A DNA stretch of 7,734 bases from Chloroflexota bacterium (GTDB taxonomy: Bacteria; Chloroflexota; Anaerolineae; Aggregatilineales; UBA2796). Under the pieces are notes generated by a model, which was not told the DNA's origin, ran no database searches, and saw nothing but the letters and a program-made list of their open reading frames with translations. Positions 1-5,534 of the stretch are shown in pieces. The stretch lies in NCBI GenBank assembly GCA_003695215.1, contig RFIM01000139.1:1-7734 (forward strand), in the 5' to 3' direction. The translations under genes were made by a program, and so were the position numbers. The number at the start of each line of letters is the position of its first letter. Position 1 is the stretch's first letter.

Positions 1-1661
1 CGCTCTTGCAATTGCGCAGCGTAGGCGTTCGGCGCGATGCGCTGATTGGCCGCTACGATGTAGCCGCGCTCAGGGTTGAACAAGCGCGGCATATGCTCGT
101 AGGGCAGGTAGCCTTGCCATAGATAGCGGCGCGTGCTGCCGTCAACGGGCGTCAAGCCATTGTGATCAGCGGCGCGAATCGGCACTCTGCCGGGCAAAAT
201 GTAGCCGATGTTGCCGTCAACATCAGCGTATAGAAAGTTTTGCGACGGCACTTGCCAGCCGACTAGCGCAGCGCGGAAATCTTCCCAGTTCTGGGCGCGG
301 TTAACGGCCAAAAGCGCGCCAATCAGATCGTAAGGATTCTCAGGATCGTTGCCTGCCCAACGCAACGCTAGCGGCTTCTCGGCGCCATACTCAGCATAGG
401 CAGGCAGGTCAGTGATGATCGGGCCGAAGATCGTCTGGCGCACGCGCATGAAAAAGCTGCTGGGATCGTCGCCGAAACGAATCTCTTCGTTAGAGACGCC
501 CATGCGCAGCGTCTCGCCATCTACGATGTACTGATCGGGATTGCTCGGATCGAGCTGGATAGCGTATAAGTCTTGGGTATCGGTATAGGGCGTGGTCAAG
601 GCCCAGGCGATGCGTCCATTGTGACCGATCAGCACGCCTGGCGTGCCTGGCAAGCTGAAACCGACCACATCGTACGGGCACTCGGCGCTCACAGGCGCGC
701 AATGCAAGCCAATGCTGTAGAACAGCGAGGGCATCTGCGGCCCTAGATGCGGATCGTTGGCCATGAGCGGCTTGCCGCTGGCGGTGCGCGTGCCATTCAC
801 GACCCAGCTGTTGCTAGCGGCGCCGCTGAAGGCACGTTCGATCTGGGCTGCATCGAGGCCATTCGCAATGACGCGCTGCAGGATGCCAAGCCGCTGTGGC
901 GCGATCTGCTGGGTGCTGGATCGCGGCACAGCAGGCAGGATTGGCAGGTCGGATTCTTGGATGATGCTCTGGCGCGATGCGTACGGGAATTCAGGCAGCC
1001 AGGCGCGCAGGAACTCAGCGGCCTTGGCCTCGCCCAAGCGCTGTGCCACGTTGAGATAGTTCAGCTCAAAGTTAAAGTTGCCCGAGAGCTGCCACGCCAA
1101 GACTTTTCCCCAAACCACGCTGTGCAAAGGTTCCCATGGCGCAATGGCGATGTTCACGCCCGTCAAGCCGAGCAGCGTGTACTCGAGCGCCAGGTCAGAT
1201 GGGCTGCGCCCGCCGATGTAGGCGTTGACGCCGCTCGCATAGGCCTCCAGGACGCTGCGCGACTCCGTTGAGATCGCGCGCAGGTCATTCTCGGCGGCTT
1301 GCTTCCAGCCGACGGTGCGGATGAACATATCGGAGCGCAGCACGCTCTCAACGCGCCCAGTCAATTCGCCGATGCGCCCTTGCCCAACATGCCGTTGAAA
1401 TTCCATCTGCCACCAGCGCTCCTGAGCGTGGACGACGCCCTGCGCGAAGAACAGATCGCGGCTTGTGCGCGCATAGATGTGCGCTGTGCCCTGCGCATCA
1501 CGATAGATGGTCACCGGCGCGCTCAAACCGTTCAACTTGAGTGTGCCTGAAAGCTGCGGCAAAGGACGCTGCAGCGTATAGGCAACTAGACCGCCTGCTG
1601 CGCCTAAAACAAGCACCGCGATCAACACTAAAACCAGCAGGATTCGCCTGAAACGACGCAT
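1..1661 (-). CDS. Penicillin acylase family protein (penicillin amidase, N-terminal nucleophile hydrolase), 3'-truncated by window edge
   Basis: An open frame runs without a stop from ATG at 1661 to the left edge (553 codons visible); family members are usually about 750-850 residues, so the C-terminal third is missing. Residues 1-28 are an Arg-rich start plus a hydrophobic stretch (signal anchor or signal peptide), so it acts outside the cytoplasm. Residues 61-90 carry the family's A-chain signature (HIYARTSRDL, then QGVVHAQERWWQ). The autoproteolysis site is GAASNSWVVNG: Ser283 should become the N-terminal nucleophile of the beta chain after cleavage behind Ala282. ANDPHLG (301-307) and PSQNFLYADVDGNIGY (472-487) are further conserved beta-chain elements; the Asn in PSQN is likely the oxyanion-hole residue. 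The family hydrolyses amide bonds of beta-lactams, acyl-homoserine lactones or other N-acyl compounds; the substrate here cannot be told. It is transcribed divergently from the next gene. The start is supported by AAAGG ten bases upstream. Confidence 0.93.
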   Translation of the reverse strand, partial: MRRFRRILLVLVLIAVLVLGAAGGLVAYTLQRPLPQLSGTLKLNGLSAPVTIYRDAQGTAHIYARTSRDLFFAQGVVHAQERWWQMEFQRHVGQGRIGELTGRVESVLRSDMFIRTVGWKQAAENDLRAISTESRSVLEAYASGVNAYIGGRSPSDLALEYTLLGLTGVNIAIAPWEPLHSVVWGKVLAWQLSGNFNFELNYLNVAQRLGEAKAAEFLRAWLPEFPYASRQSIIQESDLPILPAVPRSSTQQIAPQRLGILQRVIANGLDAAQIERAFSGAASNSWVVNGTRTASGKPLMANDPHLGPQMPSLFYSIGLHCAPVSAECPYDVVGFSLPGTPGVLIGHNGRIAWALTTPYTDTQDLYAIQLDPSNPDQYIVDGETLRMGVSNEEIRFGDDPSSFFMRVRQTIFGPIITDLPAYAEYGAEKPLALRWAGNDPENPYDLIGALLAVNRAQNWEDFRAALVGWQVPSQNFLYADVDGNIGYILPGRVPIRAADHNGLTPVDGSTRRYLWQGYLPYEHMPRLFNPERGYIVAANQRIAPNAYAAQLQE

Positions 1662-1671
1662 GATAAATGAG

Positions 1672-1676
1672 CCTTT
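1672..1676 (-). promoter_or_regulatory. Ribosome binding site of the acylase gene
   Basis: Read on the minus strand, AAAGG lies 10 bases before the ATG at 1661. It is a moderate Shine-Dalgarno match and favours this start, which also gives a proper basic-hydrophobic N-terminus. Confidence 0.55.
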
Positions 1677-1701
1677 CGCAAAAAATTTTGAGTGTCTCTT
1701 A

Positions 1702-1707
1702 ATTCTA
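1702..1707 (-). promoter_or_regulatory. Candidate -10 box (TAGAAT) of the acylase promoter
   Basis: On the minus strand the sequence reads CTAGAATT about 41 bases before the acylase start, leaving room for a 5' leader of about 34 bases containing the ribosome binding site. The same octamer occurs at 5418-5425, upstream of the fused membrane/synthase gene. No convincing -35 box is seen at the expected distance, so this rests on the -10 match, the recurrence and the position. Confidence 0.35.
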
Positions 1708-1735
1708 GCGTATGGCAAGGCGCAGCGCGATTCGG

Positions 1736-1741
1736 TATGAT
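1736..1741 (+). promoter_or_regulatory. Candidate -10 box (TATGAT) for the plus-strand operon
   Basis: TATGAT matches the consensus at five of six positions and lies 9 bases before the preferred ATG at 1751, which would give a nearly leaderless transcript. The -35 region 17 bases upstream (TGGCAA, 1713-1718) is poor. If translation really begins at 1712, this motif is coding sequence. Weak support. Confidence 0.2.
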
Positions 1742-1750
1742 AGGCACGCT

Positions 1751-2719
1751 ATGACGAAGGCAAAAGGCGATCAAAAAGCGCAGCGGGCTGCCACGCGCGA
1801 GGCAAATGTGCGCAGCGGCTTGCAAACCTTGGCGCAATGGCTGCGCGATCTGGTGCGCAGCGGCTTGGGCGCCGAGTCCGTCCGCCGTCTCGAGACGTGG
1901 GAAGCTATCGCCAAGCTTTTGCAGGATGCACAGGCAGGCGGCGTGGCACACCAGCTGAGAGCCATCGGCGCTATGTTGCAATCCGAGCCCGACTGGTCGC
2001 CGCGCCTGCTTGAAGCGCTCGGCCGCTTGCACCTGCTCGTGGAAGGCTATGCGCGCCTCGAGGCACTCTCGCCTGGGCAGCAAGCCGATCTGCGCAGGGC
2101 GATCGGCTTCACTGAGCGAAAAACGGACGTGTTGACTCAAAGTGGCGTGCACGACTTGTGGCTGGCTTTGGGCAGGCACACTGAGATAGATGAAAGCGAA
2201 TGGCTGACTGTGCAGCGCACCTGGTTGCTCGGCATGAGGACGGGCAAGATGGCGCTCTTGCTCGATTACGAGCCCTATTCGAGAATGGACAGCATCGATC
2301 GCTCATTTCCGCCTGCCACATGGCTGGAGACAGAGTGTGTGTACTATCCGAGCGCTTATCCATTGCGCGTCGTGGCGCGCAGCCGCGAGTCTGAAGAGGC
2401 AGCGCTGAAGGGCTTGCCGCAAGCGCAGCCGAGTCTGCGGGCAGCTTTGGGCGCATACGCGGCCGCGCTCAGCGCTAATCCATGGCTCGAGCGTTTTCCG
2501 ATGCTGATCGCGCAGTTGGTGCCATTTTACGAGAATGGCGCGCTTATGCTTGTCGACTCAAACGGCGATGCCATGCGGCTCACAGCGCTCGAGCCGATGT
2601 GCCTAGCGCGCTTGTTGGCGATCAGCGGCGGCACGCCAATCACGCTCTTCGGCGAGTATGATGGACGCACATTCTTGCCCTTGAGCGCTTTTGCCAATGA
2701 GAGGCTTATCACTCTATGA
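1751..2719 (+). CDS. SWIM zinc finger-associated protein lacking the SWIM domain (C-terminal region homologue)
   Basis: The 322-residue product resembles, by recalled family patterns, the long region that follows the SWIM zinc finger in bacterial 'SWIM zinc finger family proteins': REANVRSGLQ and WLRDLVRSGL (30-39), LGRLHLLVEGYARL (90-103), QRTWLLG (155-161), YYPSAYPLR (198-206) and a C-terminal LAISGGTPITLFGEYDGR segment with LPLSAF. Those proteins normally begin with about 100 residues carrying CxC...CxH zinc ligands. Here the start is right at the linker and no such Cys/His cluster exists; upstream DNA is the divergent promoter, so there is no room for it. No signal peptide or membrane segment is seen, so it is probably cytosolic; its role is unknown. 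An in-frame ATG at 1712 would add MARRSAIRYDRHA, but it has no ribosome binding site and the extra residues look non-coding; ATG 1751 has a weak ATAGG upstream. The stop overlaps the next start (ATGA). I am fairly sure of the family, unsure of function. Confidence 0.75.
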   Translation: MTKAKGDQKAQRAATREANVRSGLQTLAQWLRDLVRSGLGAESVRRLETWEAIAKLLQDAQAGGVAHQLRAIGAMLQSEPDWSPRLLEALGRLHLLVEGYARLEALSPGQQADLRRAIGFTERKTDVLTQSGVHDLWLALGRHTEIDESEWLTVQRTWLLGMRTGKMALLLDYEPYSRMDSIDRSFPPATWLETECVYYPSAYPLRVVARSRESEEAALKGLPQAQPSLRAALGAYAAALSANPWLERFPMLIAQLVPFYENGALMLVDSNGDAMRLTALEPMCLARLLAISGGTPITLFGEYDGRTFLPLSAFANERLITL

Positions 2720-3621
2720 GCGATGCACCAAACCTTGAAGATACACAGCCGCGCCGCGTGCCGCTGCCGCCTGAGGAAGACGACCTGCAGCCGAGCGGCT
2801 GCGGCAATACTTTGCTGCTCGGCACAGTGGCGCTCTTCTTGCTATTTATGTGCGTGGCAGTGGTCGGCTTGGCGGGCATTGCCGGCTGGCGCGATGGCGG
2901 CATTTTGCGCCAGACGCAACGCGCTGTGGCACTGGCAGGCACTTTAGAAGGTCAGTTGACGCTCGCTGCCAATGATCTCGCTAATCAACAGTTCAATTTG
3001 GCGCGTGGACGCTGCCAGTACATCTTAGAGCAGCAGCCGTTCAACCGCAGCGCCGCCGAATGCCTCAGCACGGCGCAAGCGGGCTTGCTCGCCACGGCCA
3101 CGCCGACTCCAGCGCCGCCGACTGCCACGCCTACGGCGCCGCCCGAGCCGCTGACGCCAACTTTGGCGAGCGGCACCTTCACGCCTGAAGAACTTTTCGC
3201 CCGCGGGCAGGAAGCCTTGCGCCGCAGCGACTGGGAAAACGCCATGAGCTGGCTCGAGGCGCTGCGCGCCCTTGACGGCACCTTCCGCCGCCGCGAAGTC
3301 GAAGACATGCTCGTCACGGTCTATCAGGCGCTTGGCAATCAGTACCGCTTCGAAGGGCGCCTCAGCGAGATGGTCGTCGTGATTGAGAAGGCGCTCAAAA
3401 TACGCGCCCTGCCCGATACCGACTGGCAGTTCACCGTCAACGCCACGAAGCTGTATCTGAGCGCGCGCAGCTACTTGGACGCCGGCAATTTCGCCCTGGC
3501 GGCGCAAGTCTTCGCCACGTTGATGGAAATCGCGCCGACCTACCTGAACACGCGCGAGTTGGCGTGCCGCGCCTTTGAAGCCGCAGGCGACTCAGCCAAT
3601 GCAGCGCGCTTTTGCCGCTAG
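2716..3621 (+). CDS. Single-pass membrane protein with Thr/Pro linker and TPR-like C-terminal domain
   Basis: The 301-residue product has four parts: an acidic, Pro-rich cytoplasmic N-terminus (1-29); one hydrophobic helix at about 31-57 (NTLLLGTVALFLLFMCVAVV core); a helical stretch at about 65-125; and a Thr/Pro/Ala-rich linker at about 126-152 (ATATPTPAPPTATPT). A helical region from about 155 to the end follows with TPR-like pairs: EELFARGQEALRRSDWENAM, LYLSARSYLDAGNFALAAQV, then ELACRAFEAAGDSANAARF. Alternating small residues and the Ala/Gly-Asp/Asn turn spacing are typical of TPRs. TPR domains bind protein partners; orientation by charge suggests the TPR part lies outside the membrane. 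The start overlaps the upstream stop by 4 bases and has no Shine-Dalgarno of its own, implying translational coupling. No catalytic motif is visible and I do not recognise a named family; a scaffold role for an envelope complex is inference. Confidence 0.85.
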   Translation: MSDAPNLEDTQPRRVPLPPEEDDLQPSGCGNTLLLGTVALFLLFMCVAVVGLAGIAGWRDGGILRQTQRAVALAGTLEGQLTLAANDLANQQFNLARGRCQYILEQQPFNRSAAECLSTAQAGLLATATPTPAPPTATPTAPPEPLTPTLASGTFTPEELFARGQEALRRSDWENAMSWLEALRALDGTFRRREVEDMLVTVYQALGNQYRFEGRLSEMVVVIEKALKIRALPDTDWQFTVNATKLYLSARSYLDAGNFALAAQVFATLMEIAPTYLNTRELACRAFEAAGDSANAARFCR

Positions 3622-3622
3622 C

Positions 3623-3628
3623 GAGGTG
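3623..3628 (+). promoter_or_regulatory. Strong ribosome binding site (GAGGTG)
   Basis: GAGGTG lies 8 bases before ATG 3637, in the 15-base gap after the previous stop. It fixes the start of the SH3b/beta-lactamase-like gene and gives it its own ribosome entry inside the operon. Confidence 0.75.
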
Positions 3629-3636
3629 CCTGCCCT

Positions 3637-5385
3637 ATGCTGAGAAGAGCTAGCCTTCGCTTGAGCCTGGTCAGCGCGCTCGGCTTGATTGCCTTGCTCA
3701 GCCTGAGCGCCGCTTTCGGGCAAACTCAGCCGCAAGCCGAGGCCATCCAGCGCGCCAATTTGCGCGCTGGCCCTGGCATCAGCTATCCGATCGTCGGCCA
3801 GATCACTAGCGGCACGCGCTATCCTATCATCGGCCAGAGCGCGCGCTTCCCTTGGTTGTTGCTGCAACTGCCCGATCGGCAAGGCTGGGTATTCAAGGAT
3901 TTGGTCACGATCACAGGCAGTTTGGCCGCTGTGCCATACACTGAACAGGTCTTGAGCCTCAGCCCAACCGATGCGCCGCCTGACCTGAGCGCGCCGAGCG
4001 CTACGCCACTGACAGGCAGCGCGCCGATCATGGGAACGGCGCCTGTGTCAGCGCCTGAGGCCGCTGCAACGCCTGAGACGCTGATCGCCGCTGTCTACGT
4101 CGAGGCAATTGACTTCGCCAATGTGCGCTTCGGCCCAGGCATAGATTTCCCGCGCATCGGCGAGATTCGGCGCGGCGAACGCTACGCCGTCCTGCGCCGC
4201 CACGCTACCTTCCCATGGCTGGAGATTGTCTATCCGAATTATGTGACAGGGCGCGGCTGGATCTTCCGCGACACGGTCAATATCATCGGCGACCTGAACA
4301 GCGTGCCGCTGACAGATGAGCGCAGCTTCGGCGCGCCAATCCTGACGCCGACACCGCTGATGATCGTCACGGCTGAGCCATTTTGGTCGGCCACGCCGCG
4401 CAGCAGCACGAATCCTGCGCTCGGCGCGCTGGCTGAGTCCATCTACGCGCTGTTGCTGAGCCGAAACTTCGTGCCGTTCACAAGCAAGCAAGCGTCTGTC
4501 TTCTTGATGGACTTGCAGACAGGCGAGAGCGTCAATATCAATCCGAACGTAGCCTACAGCGGCGTCAGTTTGATCAAAGTGCCGCTGCTGGTCGCTTTCT
4601 TCCGCAAGACGTCTTCGGCGCCGACGCCACAACAAGCGCGCTTGATCGCTGAGATGATCATCTGCAGCGAGAATCTCTCGTCTAACGCGCTGCTCAAGAT
4701 CATCGGCGAAGGCGATGAGTATCGCGGCGCGCTGTACGTCACTGAGACCATGCAGCAGCTCGGCTTGAAGAATACTTTCCTTGCCAATTCGTTCTTCACA
4801 GGCGCAGCCGTGATCGGGCCGACGCCAACGCCACAGCCGTTTGTGCCCGTGCCGATTCTTGCCGATCAGTCCTACACCAATCCCGATCCATCCAACCAGA
4901 CGACGCCTGAAGACCTGGGCATGCTTTTAGCGAGTCTGTATTATTGCGCTCGTGATGGCAGTGGCGCGCTGCCAGCGGCCTTCCCGCAGGAGATCAGCGC
5001 TGTGGAGTGCCGCCGCATGCTGCGCGTGCTACGCGCTAACCGCATCAATGGCTTGCTGGAGATGGGCTTGCCGCCTGAGACGCTCCTGGCGCGCAAGCAC
5101 GGCTGGGCCGCCGAGACACACGGCGATATGGCGATCATCTTCACGCCGAAGGGCGACTTCGTGCTGACTGTGCTGATGTACAATCGCCGTTGGCTTGAAT
5201 TTGAAGAGTCGTCGGCGCTGATGGCGGAGATAGCCCGTCAGAGCTATAATGCCTTCAATCCTGAGCAGCCTGTTGCCACGACACGCCTGACGAACATTCC
5301 TTTGTGTTCGTTTGAGGCCATCAACGCGCTTGATCCGACACTCATCGCCGACTTGCAACAGCCCGATCTGCCCTTTCCGCGTTAG
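3637..5385 (+). CDS. Secreted serine-hydrolase-like protein: two SH3b domains plus class A beta-lactamase-like domain
   Basis: 582 residues. A signal peptide covers about 1-28 (MLRRASLRLS then a hydrophobic core, likely cleaved after AFG). Two bacterial SH3 domains follow, at about 37-94 (ANLRAGPGISYPIVG ... GWVFKDLV) and 153-218 (ANVRFGPGIDFPRIG ... GWIFRDTVNI); such domains usually bind peptidoglycan peptides. They are joined by Ala/Pro/Thr-rich linkers. From about 265 to 540 lies a beta-lactamase2 (PF13354-like) fold. The SxxK motif is S311-L-I-K314; the SDN loop reads S348-S349-N350; the KTG box reads K487-H488-G489. The omega-loop region (385-425) carries a PTPTPQ insert and the string NPDPSNQTTPEDLG but no ExxxN, so the deacylating Glu of true class A beta-lactamases appears absent. 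It may acylate slowly, act as a carboxypeptidase-like or esterase-like enzyme, or only bind cell wall; antibiotic resistance is not implied. Last gene of the probable operon. Confidence 0.88.
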   Translation: MLRRASLRLSLVSALGLIALLSLSAAFGQTQPQAEAIQRANLRAGPGISYPIVGQITSGTRYPIIGQSARFPWLLLQLPDRQGWVFKDLVTITGSLAAVPYTEQVLSLSPTDAPPDLSAPSATPLTGSAPIMGTAPVSAPEAAATPETLIAAVYVEAIDFANVRFGPGIDFPRIGEIRRGERYAVLRRHATFPWLEIVYPNYVTGRGWIFRDTVNIIGDLNSVPLTDERSFGAPILTPTPLMIVTAEPFWSATPRSSTNPALGALAESIYALLLSRNFVPFTSKQASVFLMDLQTGESVNINPNVAYSGVSLIKVPLLVAFFRKTSSAPTPQQARLIAEMIICSENLSSNALLKIIGEGDEYRGALYVTETMQQLGLKNTFLANSFFTGAAVIGPTPTPQPFVPVPILADQSYTNPDPSNQTTPEDLGMLLASLYYCARDGSGALPAAFPQEISAVECRRMLRVLRANRINGLLEMGLPPETLLARKHGWAAETHGDMAIIFTPKGDFVLTVLMYNRRWLEFEESSALMAEIARQSYNAFNPEQPVATTRLTNIPLCSFEAINALDPTLIADLQQPDLPFPR

Positions 5386-5418
5386 GCGATGAGCGCAGCT
5401 TGCTTTGCCCTTATGGAC

Positions 5419-5424
5419 TAGAAT
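5419..5424 (+). promoter_or_regulatory. Candidate -10 box (TAGAAT) upstream of the fused membrane/synthase gene
   Basis: CTAGAATT at 5418-5425 is identical to the octamer in front of the acylase gene on the other strand. It lies about 100 bases before ATG 5522, predicting a leader of about 90 bases. TTGCTT (5400-5405) is only 13 bases upstream, too close for a normal -35 box. I see no hairpin with a T-run between 5386 and this point, so read-through from the upstream operon is also possible. Confidence 0.3.
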
Positions 5425-5459
5425 TTGCGATCTAGCAGCACTGAGAGACCTGGCAGAAG

Positions 5460-5534
5460 ATGAGCCAAACTGTGATCGGCAAGAGCTCGGATGCGGCACA
5501 GCCGCTTGAAGTATACCGACGATGCAATCCTTGA
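5460..5534 (+). CDS. Possible 24-residue leader ORF overlapping the next gene start
   Basis: ATG 5460 opens a 24-codon frame (starting MSQTVIGKSS, ending VYRRCNP) that stops with TGA at 5532-5534, so it overlaps the first 13 bases of the gene at 5522 in another frame. It is preceded by AGAAG, a weak ribosome-binding match placed immediately before the ATG. It could be a translated leader coupled to the downstream gene by termination and re-initiation, or chance. Nothing in the peptide is recognisable. Confidence 0.2.
   Translation: MSQTVIGKSSDAAQPLEVYRRCNP
5493..5505 (+). repeat. Small GC hairpin just upstream of the 5522 start
   Basis: GCGGC, ACA, GCCGC form a perfect 5-base stem with a 3-base loop, ending 16 bases before ATG 5522 and inside the possible leader ORF. 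In RNA it would sit at the edge of the ribosome footprint. It has no T-run and so is not a terminator. In DNA this GC-rich such hairpins arise by chance. Confidence 0.35.

Noticed and set aside
747..1271. A 174-residue plus-strand open frame
   Set aside because: It lies wholly antisense to the acylase in the region of its conserved motifs, including the SNSW cleavage site; the frame is a by-product of GC-rich codons and its translation has no recognisable domain.
1628..2179. A 183-residue minus-strand open frame across the divergent promoter region
   Set aside because: It is antisense to the SWIM-associated gene, would run over the acylase promoter and start in a different frame, and shows no family features.
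3097..3165. Repetitive-looking CG-rich stretch as a possible DNA repeat array
   Set aside because: It simply encodes the Thr/Pro/Ala linker of the TPR membrane protein; the codons vary and there is no regular unit.
4048..4635. A 195-residue minus-strand open frame
   Set aside because: Antisense to the second SH3b domain and the SxxK region; the composition (runs of Arg) is that of a complement-strand shadow.
3637..5385. Call as an antibiotic-resistance beta-lactamase
   Set aside because: The SDN and KTG boxes are altered and the deacylating Glu is not seen; the SH3b domains point to a cell-wall role.
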